Positions 28,627 through 37,294 of a stretch of DNA of 64,000 bases are shown here, piece after piece. Under the pieces are notes generated by a model, which worked only from the letters and a program-made list of their open reading frames with translations, did not search any database and had not been told where the DNA came from. The position numbers and the translations under genes were made by a program. Position 1 is the stretch's first letter, and each line of letters opens with the position of its first letter. Source of the DNA: Candidatus Heimdallarchaeota archaeon (GTDB taxonomy: Archaea; Asgardarchaeota; Heimdallarchaeia; Heimdallarchaeales; Heimdallarchaeaceae). The stretch lies in contig JABCTC010000002.1 in the NCBI GenBank assembly GCA_018238545.1, positions 64,001 to 128,000 of the forward strand, given 5' to 3'.

Positions 28627-29976
28627 TTACTTGCCACCACTTACTTGAAGCGGTGAAAGTAACATCCATGGTGATTTGTGTCCATGTCGATTTTGTTGTT
28701 CTTTACTGAAATCCTCTATTTTCTCTAAAACTTCAAAGACAGTAGTACCGATCATTGCATTCTTTACAGGATATTGAACCTCTCCATCTTTAATGTAGAA
28801 TCCTTGATTTATCTGAGCTGAGATTTGAGGGTTACCAGACATATCAACGATAGAGGACCCTATCAAGAGAATACCTTCCTTAAGATCCTCAAGAAGTGTA
28901 TCTTTAGTAGTTTCTCCAGCTTTGATATCTAATGAGTACGTTGAAGGAGTAGGTCTTGAAGCAAAAGATCCACGAGATGCGTGACCAGTATTATCAAGTC
29001 CAACAAGGGGGGCAGTGTAAGAATCTGTTATGTAAGTACTAAGAATACCCTCCTTAACAAGGTTTAATTTTTGGGGAATTACTCCTTCATCATCGAAAGC
29101 GGAAGAATCGACACCTCCATGATAAAATGGATCATCTGTAATTGATAATTTATCTGAAGCAATTGCATCACCTATTTTGTCTACAAAGTAAGCTGTTCGA
29201 TTAAATACATTGAAAGCATTGATGCCAGATGAAATGATAGGGGAGATTGTTCCCATACAGCTATCAGGATCAAGAAGAATAGGCAAAGTTGCAGATTCAA
29301 TCTTTTGCGATCCAAGCATCTTTAATGCTCGAGTTCCCGCTTCTTTTCCTACAATTAAATGATCAAAGTCAGCTAACATTTTGGAAGAATCAAAGTAATA
29401 AGCATTTCCAATATCATCTCCATCTTGTATTTTAACACCTAGATAACCTGTAATTGATGTTTGTTTGGAAAACCTATCTATGCCTTGAGAATTAATGATA
29501 AATCTTTCGCCGCTACCTGCTGTAAAACTACCGCCTATTATGGCATCATCTCTTACTTGAGCTTCTTGTACTCCTTCGAGAATCATTACTGTGAAATCTT
29601 CAACTGATAATTCAATTATGTTTTGATCAAAACAACCTTTGATCTCAGGAGTAGGGCGAGTGTCCTCTGGCAATGACTTGAAATTTTCATCTGGTGGTGT
29701 GACTTTTGCTAACGAATAAGCATCCTTTACAGTTTTTTCAATTGAATCATGAGAAAATATGGTTGTAGAAGCCATACCTATTGCTTTGTTTTTTATGATT
29801 CTAACTCCTAAACCAGAATTGGAAACATCAGTAAACTTTCTTATGGATCCTCTTTCGAGTTGAACGTTTCTAGCAGCACCAAAAATGGTATAAGCTTCAA
29901 CTTGATCAGCACCAAAGGATAAACCAAGTTTAATTACTTTTTCAGCTAATTCATGTAAGTTAATTTTAGTAGACAT
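28627..29976 (-). CDS. tldE: TldD/PmbA family protein TldE (PmbA)
   Basis: This 449-residue non-metal subunit of the TldD/TldE protease heterodimer shows the features GLGVRIIKNKAIGMAST, LPILLDPDSCMG, and GHASRGSFASRPTPST near 345. In bacteria the complex finishes microcin B17-type peptides and degrades CcdA; in archaea its substrates are unknown. ATG at 29976 follows GGAGGATCT and lies 1 nt after the tldD stop, and it gives the conserved N-terminus. It forms a two-gene operon with tldD. Confidence 0.92.
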   Translation of the reverse strand: MSTKINLHELAEKVIKLGLSFGADQVEAYTIFGAARNVQLERGSIRKFTDVSNSGLGVRIIKNKAIGMASTTIFSHDSIEKTVKDAYSLAKVTPPDENFKSLPEDTRPTPEIKGCFDQNIIELSVEDFTVMILEGVQEAQVRDDAIIGGSFTAGSGERFIINSQGIDRFSKQTSITGYLGVKIQDGDDIGNAYYFDSSKMLADFDHLIVGKEAGTRALKMLGSQKIESATLPILLDPDSCMGTISPIISSGINAFNVFNRTAYFVDKIGDAIASDKLSITDDPFYHGGVDSSAFDDEGVIPQKLNLVKEGILSTYITDSYTAPLVGLDNTGHASRGSFASRPTPSTYSLDIKAGETTKDTLLEDLKEGILLIGSSIVDMSGNPQISAQINQGFYIKDGEVQYPVKNAMIGTTVFEVLEKIEDFSKEQQNRHGHKSPWMLLSPLQVSGGK

Positions 29977-29977
29977 T

Positions 29978-31372
29978 TTATTGAGATCCTCCAATAACAA
30001 TACCTGAAACACCAATATCTGGTCCACCAGCAGTAACTGGAATGCCTTGACCTTGTTTTCCGCACGTGCCTAAAAACTCCGGTGCCCATTTCTTTCCTAC
30101 GGCATAAGTATTCTGAAATACTTCTAAAGTCATTCCTGACATTCCCACATTACCAATCATGTCAGTTATCTCCCCATCTTCTATGAAATATCCCAACTGG
30201 CAAGAGAAGTAAAATTGACCTTTTGCAGGCATAACATATCCTCCATAGGAATTCTTCAGATAGACACCTTCTTTTGTAAGTTCAGCAATTTCTTCAAGTG
30301 ATTTATCACCAGAATCAACATATGTATTCCCCATTCTTGCTAATGGAGTGAAGTTGAAATTCATTGCTCGACCTGAGCCATTGGGTTCCATGTCTAAAGC
30401 AGTTGCTGTTTCCAGTGTATGGAAGTATTCTTTCAAAATACCTTTCTCCACAAGTACCCTTTTACGTGCTTTGGTACCTTCAGAATCATAATCAAAAGAA
30501 CCTCTCAATCCTGGTAAAGTTGGATCATCATAAACATTGATTTCTTCCACACCAACTCTTTTATTGATCCTGTTTTCAAGCACTGATTGTTTTGCGATAA
30601 CAGCGTCAGCTTCACAAGCATGTCCAAATGCCTCATGTACAAAAACACCAGTTAATGATGGGTCCATTATGACATTCATACGACCTGATGGAGGTTTTCT
30701 GGCAGATAGTAGTTTGAGAGCCATCCCAGCTGCTTCAAGGCCTTCCTTCTCAGGTTCCCATTTTTGAATTAGTTCCCATCCCCCTGTACCACCAATGGAA
30801 TCAAAAACAGATTGCATTTCAGTGCCTTCTCTCGCAATAACATTTTTCATAATACGAACAACGTGGTTCTCATTTTCCACTTTTGTACCCTTGCTGTTTA
30901 TTACACACTCTTTACTGTGTGTTTCTTGGTAAGTTGAAGATGTTTCGGCAATCCTGTCAGAAAATTCACGTGCTGCTTTTTCAGTTTGAATGATTTTTTC
31001 GAACTTAGTTTTTTTGTCAATTTCTCTTGGATCGATTTCGAGTTTTGTCATACCTTTTCCTTCAAAAACCCAATCATCCTTTATCTTTCTCTCTTGTTTA
31101 GCAAACTTTGAACCTATTTTTGCAATTCGTATAGCTTTTTCAGCCGCTTTCAGAATAGATTCTTCATCTATAGTAACAATAGTAGTAAATCCCCAAGCAT
31201 TATCGATTAGAGCTCTAATAGCAACACCACCTGTTGTCTGATTACTGACACTATCAAATCTTCCATTTCTAACTGTGAAAGATTCTCCCATGGCATAAGC
31301 ATAACGGATGTCTAAGAAATCTTTTGAGGGCATACTAATTTTGTTGATTACTTTCTCTATAGTATCTAACAT
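29978..31372 (-). CDS. tldD: Metalloprotease subunit TldD
   Basis: This 464-residue zinc protease subunit has HEAFGHACEAD near 243-253, the family's HExxxH metal motif, and the conserved C-terminal GTCGKQGQGIPVTAGGPDI that holds a third ligand (Cys). GVAIRALIDNAWGF and RGSFDYDSEGT are also typical. With TldE it forms a closed chamber that cuts unfolded peptides. The length is normal. Confidence 0.94.
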   Translation of the reverse strand: MLDTIEKVINKISMPSKDFLDIRYAYAMGESFTVRNGRFDSVSNQTTGGVAIRALIDNAWGFTTIVTIDEESILKAAEKAIRIAKIGSKFAKQERKIKDDWVFEGKGMTKLEIDPREIDKKTKFEKIIQTEKAAREFSDRIAETSSTYQETHSKECVINSKGTKVENENHVVRIMKNVIAREGTEMQSVFDSIGGTGGWELIQKWEPEKEGLEAAGMALKLLSARKPPSGRMNVIMDPSLTGVFVHEAFGHACEADAVIAKQSVLENRINKRVGVEEINVYDDPTLPGLRGSFDYDSEGTKARKRVLVEKGILKEYFHTLETATALDMEPNGSGRAMNFNFTPLARMGNTYVDSGDKSLEEIAELTKEGVYLKNSYGGYVMPAKGQFYFSCQLGYFIEDGEITDMIGNVGMSGMTLEVFQNTYAVGKKWAPEFLGTCGKQGQGIPVTAGGPDIGVSGIVIGGSQ

Positions 31373-31435
31373 TCTGTCCTTATGTTTTTTGAAATAATAT
31401 AAGTCTAGTTGTAAGACAATAGAAAAAAGGAAATA

Positions 31436-32461
31436 TTAGATAATAATGTCTGATGGTTCTCCACATTTCTTACATGATGCTTCTTTGCCAAGATTTTTCT
31501 TCTTTATTGTATAACCAGCTCTTTCTACAAGAATAACACCACAGTTTTGACAAAGAGTAGAGTTAATTTCAGAATATGGAAGATTTCCAGTATATACATA
31601 TTTCATCCCAACAGCTTCTGCTATCCTGCTGGCTTCTAGAACAGTTTCAACTGGTGTGGAAGGAACATGTTGCATTTTATAATGAGGATAGAACCTACTG
31701 AAGTGAATTGGTACTTTATCATTCATTGAATTAAGAACCCATTCTGCAAACTGTTTGATTTCCTCTTTATTGTCATTGTAACCTGGAATTAAGAGCATGG
31801 TTAGTTCGATATGGATACCTTCTGAAAACATTAATAGCACATTTTCTTTGATTTGTTCTAAACCAGGGAAATGAGCTACTTTTTTATAGAAATCTTGATT
31901 GAAAGCTTTAATATCGATATTTGCCGCATCTATGATACCAAATAGCTCAGTAAGTGGTTCTTTATTGATTAAACCATTGGAAACTAGTACGTTACCAACA
32001 TTGTTCTTGTGAGCTAATTTTCCTGTCTCTTTTATCCATTCAAAATTGATTAGTGGTTCATTATATGTATAAGCAATGGTTTCACAATTGTTGTTTCTAA
32101 CTTTTTCCATCGCTTGTTTTGAAGTAATAGTTATCATATCGTTACTTTCAGCTGATACTTGACTTATCGTCCAGTTTTGGCACATATCACAATGCAAGTT
32201 GCATCCTGCTGTTCCAAAACTCATTGAAGCTGTTCCTGGTTTATAATGGTAAATAGGTTTTTTCTCAATTGGATCAGCGTGAACTGAAGTGAACCGGTTG
32301 TATCCTAACGCAAAGAGTTTCCCATCAATATTCTTTCTTGCTTTGCAGTTTCCTAGCTGCCCAGGTTGTATTTTGCAATACCAAGGGCACAAAAGACAGT
32401 GAACTTTTTCTCCCTCAAGTTTTTCGTAAAATTCAGCTTCGTGTAGATTCACTAAAATCAC
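31436..32461 (-). CDS. amrS: AmrS-type radical SAM protein (AmmeMemoRadiSam family)
   Basis: This 341-residue protein has an N-terminal zinc/Fe-S-like module (CLLCPWYC, GNCKARKN) followed by the radical SAM cluster motif CNLHCDMCQNW (C-x3-C-x2-C) near 87-97. A C-terminal Cys pair set (CQNCG ... CKKCG) closes the protein. The family is often linked to AMMECR1 and Memo proteins, neither of which is nearby. No ATG fits the N-terminus; GTG at 32461 lies 25 nt from a TATA element. Its chemical role is unknown. Confidence 0.85.
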   Translation of the reverse strand: MILVNLHEAEFYEKLEGEKVHCLLCPWYCKIQPGQLGNCKARKNIDGKLFALGYNRFTSVHADPIEKKPIYHYKPGTASMSFGTAGCNLHCDMCQNWTISQVSAESNDMITITSKQAMEKVRNNNCETIAYTYNEPLINFEWIKETGKLAHKNNVGNVLVSNGLINKEPLTELFGIIDAANIDIKAFNQDFYKKVAHFPGLEQIKENVLLMFSEGIHIELTMLLIPGYNDNKEEIKQFAEWVLNSMNDKVPIHFSRFYPHYKMQHVPSTPVETVLEASRIAEAVGMKYVYTGNLPYSEINSTLCQNCGVILVERAGYTIKKKNLGKEASCKKCGEPSDIII

Positions 32462-32480
32462 AGATCTCTCTATGTTTATG

Positions 32481-32490
32481 TATTATAATA
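32481..32490 (-). promoter_or_regulatory. TATA element of the amrS-like gene
   Basis: TATTATAATA is centred 25 nt before GTG 32461 on the minus strand. This supports a leaderless GTG start. Confidence 0.45.
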
Positions 32491-32519
32491 AAAACTTCAC
32501 AAAATTCTTTAAATCTGTC

Positions 32520-32546
32520 GATGATGTTCATTTGTCTTCTTGTCTT
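32520..32546 (+). repeat. Left arm of a 27-bp inverted repeat flanking the tnpB relic
   Basis: This segment matches the reverse complement of 33238-33264 at 23 of 27 positions. It overlaps a small hairpin (TTGTCT-TATT-AGACAA, 32541-32556) just downstream of the tnpB 3' end, where an IS200/IS605-type right end would lie. Confidence 0.5.
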
Positions 32547-32581
32547 ATTAGACAAAGCTAAGTACATGTCGTGCTTAGAGG

Positions 32582-33157
32582 TCATGATATAGGGCGAAGA
32601 CACTCTATACTCACTCTTAGTGGATACATCACGTATCCTCTTACCCCGTTCGCCCTGCGTTTAGGCAAAGCTTTCGGATCGCTTTCTATCAATATATTAT
32701 ACGCAGCATTAACATCAGCATTGATCAAGTGGCCTTGAGCAGAACGAAATAGCCCTCGGTGGATCCTTTTTCCCTTGTACATTTTTCGTTCTTTAGGGAA
32801 TTCATTGTCTAAAAAACTACTCTTGGAAGTGTATTGTTCAGGAATGGTCTCCACCATTATCCCTCGCTCAGTTCCTTTATATTTTAGCATATCAATGATT
32901 TTCAGGAAGGGGATGGTGACGAACATCTGGGTGGTTTTCTTCCAGAAATGGAGATTCTGTTTCCACAGAGAATTATAGCCTATGATCACTTCATGGAGCC
33001 CTCGTTCGAGCCACAAGTCTACCAAATACTTGGTTAATTTGTGGATAGCATCGTTTAGCTTCCTTCTCCACTTCTATTTGAGCTTATAGTAAGCTGGGCC
33101 ATACTTGAGTCTGTTCTTCTTCTGTAATTGTTTTCTCTGTTGCTGCACGCAGTACCT
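32582..33157 (-). pseudogene. tnpB: Degraded IS200/IS605-type tnpB (IS1341-like)
   Basis: The C-terminal ~150 codons read as TnpB: VETIPEQYTSKSSFLD, YKGKRIHRGLFRS and the RuvC-III motif INADVNAAYNI near 32690-32720. An in-frame TAG sits at 33074-33076. Upstream of it another 27 codons of the same frame (33077-33157; QQQRKQLQKKNR, KYGPAYYKLK) match the helical region before RuvC-II, and then a TAA ends the frame. The N-terminal half with the first catalytic Asp is gone. It is the product of a transposon-encoded RNA-guided nuclease, now non-functional. No tnpA is present. Confidence 0.85.
32591..32656 (-). ncRNA. Possible omega-RNA-like structured 3' end of the tnpB relic
   Basis: An 8-bp perfect stem (AGGGCGAA with TTCGCCCT, 32591-32598 and 32649-32656) encloses a 6-bp stem (GGATAC-ATCAC-GTATCC, 32622-32638). 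In working tnpB elements the guide RNA scaffold overlaps the 3' end of the gene, exactly where this lies. Expression is not known, and the gene is dead, so this may be a fossil. Confidence 0.4.
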
Positions 33158-33237
33158 TTACCATCCTTCGTTGACCTAGAGTTCACTATAAAAACACCCG
33201 TACTATTACTATAATTTTACTTTATTTACAACTTAAC

Positions 33238-33264
33238 AAGACAAAATGACAAATAAACATCATA
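33238..33264 (-). repeat. Right arm of the 27-bp inverted repeat flanking the tnpB relic
   Basis: The reverse complement is 23/27 identical to 32520-32546. The two arms enclose about 745 bp including the whole relic. Confidence 0.5.
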
Positions 33265-33271
33265 ATAACCA

Positions 33272-33291
33272 AATTTACAAAAAAGTAAATT
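33272..33291. promoter_or_regulatory. Palindrome upstream of the ArsR-type gene (possible operator)
   Basis: AATTTAC-N6-GTAAATT is a perfect 7-bp inverted repeat about 53 nt before the regulator's ATG. A dimeric winged-helix protein could bind it and control its own gene. This is inference from position. Confidence 0.35.
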
Positions 33292-33343
33292 AAACCAAAA
33301 ACTACAAAAACCTTCACAGAGAATTCCACATGGTTATTGATTA

Positions 33344-34114
33344 ATGAGTTCAAAAAAACAAACTGATAAGGCATCTCGTAAAGATTTAAACATAATAAAA
33401 CTCAAAAAAGGTGAAACAGTCAATATGAGTAAAGCCTTAGGGTCGAAAATTCGCCTTGCGATTTTACGTTTAACTTCAGAGGAAGAGCTAAACCTTTCTG
33501 GAATCGCTGAAAAAGTTGTTTATGAAGCTAAGGATAAAAATGGAAATATCATCCAAAAAAAAGGTAGTACTCCCCAAGCAATTTATCACCATCTACAAAT
33601 TCTAGAAAAATCAAAATTAATTCAAGTTGTGAGAGAAGAAAAAATCAAAAACATGAATAAAACGATAAAATACTATCGTGCTAGCTATGAACCAGATGGA
33701 ATCAATATCCTTCTGTGGGCACCTTTAGATGTGCTCGAACCCACTTATTTGGAATCTATGACTCCTCTCCCTGAGAAACCTGTAGAAAGAATCGTCAAGA
33801 AGATGGCTGATAAGGTTTTTGAGGATTTAACTGATGCCAAAATAGAAGTTCTTACTTCTGTTGTTAAAAGTATGATAGATAATACCCACGATTCGATGAA
33901 TTCTCTTAGAAAAGAATATGAACTCGATATAGATGATAAATTGTGGAGTTTAATACTTTTGTTTTCCAATCTCTCTGTTATGAATTCCACAAAGAAACTA
34001 ATTGAGGAAGCGAAGTACAGAGAACAACTTGATAATCTTTTTTCATTGATAACTGAAGAAAAACAGGAGTATTATACAAATATTACAATTGATGAAGATT
34101 TAATTGAAGAATGA
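33344..34114 (+). CDS. ArsR-like winged-helix transcriptional regulator
   Basis: This 256-residue protein has an N-terminal winged helix at about 25-115: SKALGSKIRLAILRL is the first helix pair, TPQAIYHHLQILEKSKLI is the recognition helix, and a wing follows with IKYYRAS. The rest is a helical C-terminal domain with no metal-binding Cys motif, so it is probably not a metal sensor. A long insert (EAKDKNGNIIQKKG) lies between helices 2 and 3. It ends 1 nt before the convergent polymerase gene stop. Confidence 0.8.
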   Translation: MSSKKQTDKASRKDLNIIKLKKGETVNMSKALGSKIRLAILRLTSEEELNLSGIAEKVVYEAKDKNGNIIQKKGSTPQAIYHHLQILEKSKLIQVVREEKIKNMNKTIKYYRASYEPDGINILLWAPLDVLEPTYLESMTPLPEKPVERIVKKMADKVFEDLTDAKIEVLTSVVKSMIDNTHDSMNSLRKEYELDIDDKLWSLILLFSNLSVMNSTKKLIEEAKYREQLDNLFSLITEEKQEYYTNITIDEDLIEE

Positions 34115-34115
34115 T

Positions 34116-36737
34116 TTATTCTCTCTTTTTCCTTCCATTTAAAAATTGCAATGTATGGTCCAAAGTTTTTTGACTAGATGTTCTAACGTCCTTCATTTCT
34201 ACTTTTACACCTATGCGATGAACATCCCGTAAAGCTTCACGTAAATAGTGTTCTTTGTCGATTTTTGAAGTTGTAACTAACGAAGGATGTTTTGATCTTT
34301 TATACAATGAAACCTTTCCTTCTTGAATAATGAATGGAAATCGATCAAAATCTTTCCAAATTTCATTTATGTTCAAATTGTTGGTTTTTGCATAATCTTC
34401 TAGAGCTCCAATTGCGGGAGTTTTGCTTTTGTATTCATTTGGATTCCTTCGTATAGGTCCAAGAATGGTTGTTTTTTCTATTAGTTCTTTGCCCTCTAAA
34501 GTTTCAAAATATAAGCATAGCTCAATTACTTTATCTCTAGCTTTTGAGATGCTACCTTCTTCCAAAACTAGTTTCAAAGCTTCTTTTTGAACTTCAGCAG
34601 CAAATGGAGAGGTATCACTACGAATAGCTTCAAATCCTACAATAGTTAACTCTTGAGAAACTGCACTAACATAACTATACCGCTTTTTTGTTTCAGGTGC
34701 AAAAACAATTCTTAGAGCTAAGTCAACAAATTCCAATTCCATCTCTTTAGGAAGTTTGGATTTAAAATATTTCAGAAGGTTTTTTACTTCAGGCACATCG
34801 TTAATGGAAAATATTTCTCCTTTTTTTGAATTAGTATATACATCAAACACTGCTTGTTTTTCAGATAATTTGACAAAAATACTATCTGTATCACCATAAA
34901 TAACCTGACACTTGCCTTTCGTTAATTCTTGAGTCCACTTATCCAGGTTTTTGATGTAATCTTTAGAAATACTAGTTATAGCGTTAGAAATATCTGTATT
35001 AAAGAATCTGCTCCCAATATAATTATGACTTCCATACAATGAATTTGCAACGATTTTTAGAGCACTTGATTTTGTTTTCAACTTCTTAAGTTTCGTCCCT
35101 AAACTAGACCTTCCCTTGCTTTTTGTGAAAGTTCTAAGATAGGTTTCCATGTCGTAGATTTTCTTTTTGAGTTCCTTTCTTTCGTCTAGAATTTGTTTTT
35201 CCATGATTTTTAGAGCAGTATCTGGCTCAGAGAGAAATTTCTTCTTTGGTTCAGCTACTGAAGAATCATAGCTTTCACCACCAATGTTGTACGCAACCAT
35301 TATGCTTGGAAACATAGAACGAAAGTCAGCTATTAACACTGCTTCATGTAGTGTTCCCTTAGGAACAAGTACAAACCCTCCAACCGCCATTGCTCTATTG
35401 CTTTTTCTAAGAATAAGCTCCTTTTTACTTGGTTCCGAGGGTATGATTGTATCTTTTCTATGAAGTATCCTAAAGATCTGAAACTCTCCAATATGTCTAG
35501 GAGTTGAATATACAGCTTCAGAAGGTCTTAATCCTACAAGTTTCATGACTTCTAGCCATTCAGTCATCCCCATAGCATCGAAAAGTGCGTAAGTGATGGT
35601 AGCATCTTGAGAATTCATGATTTGAATTTTGCGTTTATTCATGCCTTTTTTCTGTATAACCCATTCAAACCATAGCTTGTTGATAGTTTCGTAGTCACCT
35701 TTACGTTTAATATTGAGATACTCCTTAGCTAAATCAGTGAGACCTTTTTTGCCAGATTTAGTTCTTAACCATCTAGTACTCTTAATCAAATCATAAGAAA
35801 TCCATCCGGGGATTCTGTATCCAAGATATCCAATTGGTAACTTAATCTTAGCTCTGTTTAGTTGACTCAAGGAATTTGAATCTAAACCTAAATTTTTCAT
35901 CCTTTTTAATAAGTAAGGCAATGTAATCCGGTTACCGTTAAACGTGATTAAAATATCAGGGTTTTTTGAATGAATCTCCTTGATAACATTCTCAATTAGT
36001 TGTTTCTCAGATTCATCTGTGTCTTGTTCTAGAATAAATGTTTTGTTTCTAGGTTTAGAATTGCTTCCTTCAGTTCCCCAACAAATACTCATTGAGCTTA
36101 TTCGCTGTTTACCTTCGTCCATAATACTGGAAAAATTGCGTATTTTCTTGCCTTGAGGAGTGAAAGAATTGATGATTAAATTCAAACTTAATAGTGTCAG
36201 AGGAAGTGAATTATCTTCAATTGGGGTGATATTTTCATAATTAAGTTCTAATACTTTGGAGTTGTTTTCTATCACTTTTTCCTTATAATTCTTTATTTCA
36301 ACCCAATTTAATCCTTTAATATTTGTATCAATTAGAAATCGAGCTGTATACGAGATATCGTTTTCATAGCTTTTGATGCCTTTTGTTTGAAGGATTCTAC
36401 TATATTTTAATACTCTCCAAGGATTTCTTCCCAAGACTTTCCGTAAAAATATCGGTTTGTTTTGATAATACTTATACTTGGATACGGGGTAAGAACCTTT
36501 AATCCAGGCACCAAATTCCCTCTCGGTATATAACAGACTTTGGATAACTTTTGTAGTTTCACGTAGATCATCTATGTAAAAATATGGATAAAAACCTGAA
36601 ATGTGTAAGATAAGAGGTTTATTGTTTTGATCTTTTGCTCGAATGCGAATTATTGGCTCTTCAATTCCTTTCTCTTTTTCTTCAATGAAAAAATCTAGAT
36701 CAACCACAAAGCATCTTAAAGAAGGAGCGGTGTTCAT
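34116..36737 (-). CDS. Family B DNA polymerase with degenerate 3'-5' exonuclease motifs
   Basis: This 873-residue polymerase keeps its catalytic motifs: motif A ADFRSMFPSI (Asp471; the usual Tyr is Phe), motif B KIVANSLYGS, motif C YGDTDSIF (Asp616, Asp618) and TKKRYSYVS. The exonuclease domain is present but its acidic residues are mostly lost. Exo I, normally D-x-E, reads SLNLII (Asn186, Ile188). Exo II reads NGNRITLPYL with Thr272 for the usual Asp. Exo III keeps Asp378 (SQDATITYAL) but not the Tyr. It should synthesise DNA without proofreading, as Pol zeta does. There is no intein and no PIP-like tail is obvious. The promoter is TGTATATAC about 29 nt upstream. Confidence 0.9.
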   Translation of the reverse strand: MNTAPSLRCFVVDLDFFIEEKEKGIEEPIIRIRAKDQNNKPLILHISGFYPYFYIDDLRETTKVIQSLLYTEREFGAWIKGSYPVSKYKYYQNKPIFLRKVLGRNPWRVLKYSRILQTKGIKSYENDISYTARFLIDTNIKGLNWVEIKNYKEKVIENNSKVLELNYENITPIEDNSLPLTLLSLNLIINSFTPQGKKIRNFSSIMDEGKQRISSMSICWGTEGSNSKPRNKTFILEQDTDESEKQLIENVIKEIHSKNPDILITFNGNRITLPYLLKRMKNLGLDSNSLSQLNRAKIKLPIGYLGYRIPGWISYDLIKSTRWLRTKSGKKGLTDLAKEYLNIKRKGDYETINKLWFEWVIQKKGMNKRKIQIMNSQDATITYALFDAMGMTEWLEVMKLVGLRPSEAVYSTPRHIGEFQIFRILHRKDTIIPSEPSKKELILRKSNRAMAVGGFVLVPKGTLHEAVLIADFRSMFPSIMVAYNIGGESYDSSVAEPKKKFLSEPDTALKIMEKQILDERKELKKKIYDMETYLRTFTKSKGRSSLGTKLKKLKTKSSALKIVANSLYGSHNYIGSRFFNTDISNAITSISKDYIKNLDKWTQELTKGKCQVIYGDTDSIFVKLSEKQAVFDVYTNSKKGEIFSINDVPEVKNLLKYFKSKLPKEMELEFVDLALRIVFAPETKKRYSYVSAVSQELTIVGFEAIRSDTSPFAAEVQKEALKLVLEEGSISKARDKVIELCLYFETLEGKELIEKTTILGPIRRNPNEYKSKTPAIGALEDYAKTNNLNINEIWKDFDRFPFIIQEGKVSLYKRSKHPSLVTTSKIDKEHYLREALRDVHRIGVKVEMKDVRTSSQKTLDHTLQFLNGRKKRE

Positions 36738-36760
36738 CCCTATCTACTCTGATTTTCTAT

Positions 36761-36770
36761 CTGTATATAC
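36761..36770 (-). promoter_or_regulatory. TATA element of the polB gene
   Basis: The TGTATATAC stretch on the minus strand is centred about 29 nt before ATG 36737. Confidence 0.45.
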
Positions 36771-36903
36771 AATTTAAGGGCATCCATATTATTTAAACCC
36801 TTTTTAAACTATCGAAGGTAATAATTGGTTTCAGTATAAAAATAAGTGCACTTCATGGGTTAAATTTTTATTTAATGAATCTCACAACTATTTTGAGTTT
36901 AAC

Positions 36904-37284
36904 ATGTCCTCTCGAAAATTACCTCCTGATATTTATAAAAATCTCAAGAAATTAGAGCTATCAGCAAGTACCAAGAGTGGAATAATGGAAGAAACTATAA
37001 CTCTGGAGAAACCATCTGACGATGATGATCCAAGACCACATTACTGGTTTGTTATTATGCTATCTTTTGGGCAAAGAACAGGCTACGTATATGATAGGTC
37101 TGGCTTGCATATTCCTGAACCTGAAACCTACTTTTACAGTGTTGAACTATGGAAATTTAAAGGTTCAGTGCTGAAGGGAGTTGAAACTTTCTCCAACAAA
37201 GTAGACTTTGATAGTGCTGTGAAAACTTTCCAAGAATTACAAACTGATTTAACAAAAAATAAAGGTTTTAAAATTCTTCATTAA
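36904..37284 (+). CDS. Unknown small protein divergent from polB
   Basis: This 126-residue protein is not recognised. It has an acidic loop (SDDDDPRPHYWF) and a predicted alpha/beta fold, with no cysteines, signal or membrane segments. A T/A-rich TATA-like element about 30 nt upstream supports the ATG. It is transcribed away from polB across a 166-nt spacer, and no functional link can be shown. Confidence 0.6.
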   Translation: MSSRKLPPDIYKNLKKLELSASTKSGIMEETITLEKPSDDDDPRPHYWFVIMLSFGQRTGYVYDRSGLHIPEPETYFYSVELWKFKGSVLKGVETFSNKVDFDSAVKTFQELQTDLTKNKGFKILH

Positions 37285-37294
37285 ACCTATGTTT

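Larger units (their letters stand above)
33158..33343. other. AT-rich spacer between the tnpB relic and the ArsR-type regulator
   Basis: There is no gene here. The spacer holds the right arm of the flanking inverted repeat, the palindrome at 33272-33291, and presumably the promoter of the regulator. Confidence 0.5.

Noticed and set aside
32582..33157. Functional tnpB nuclease
   Set aside because: In-frame stop at 33074-33076 and loss of the N-terminal half with the first RuvC acid.
36738..36903. Possible small RNA between polB and the 36904 gene
   Set aside because: No stable hairpin seen; AT-rich divergent promoter region is enough to explain it.
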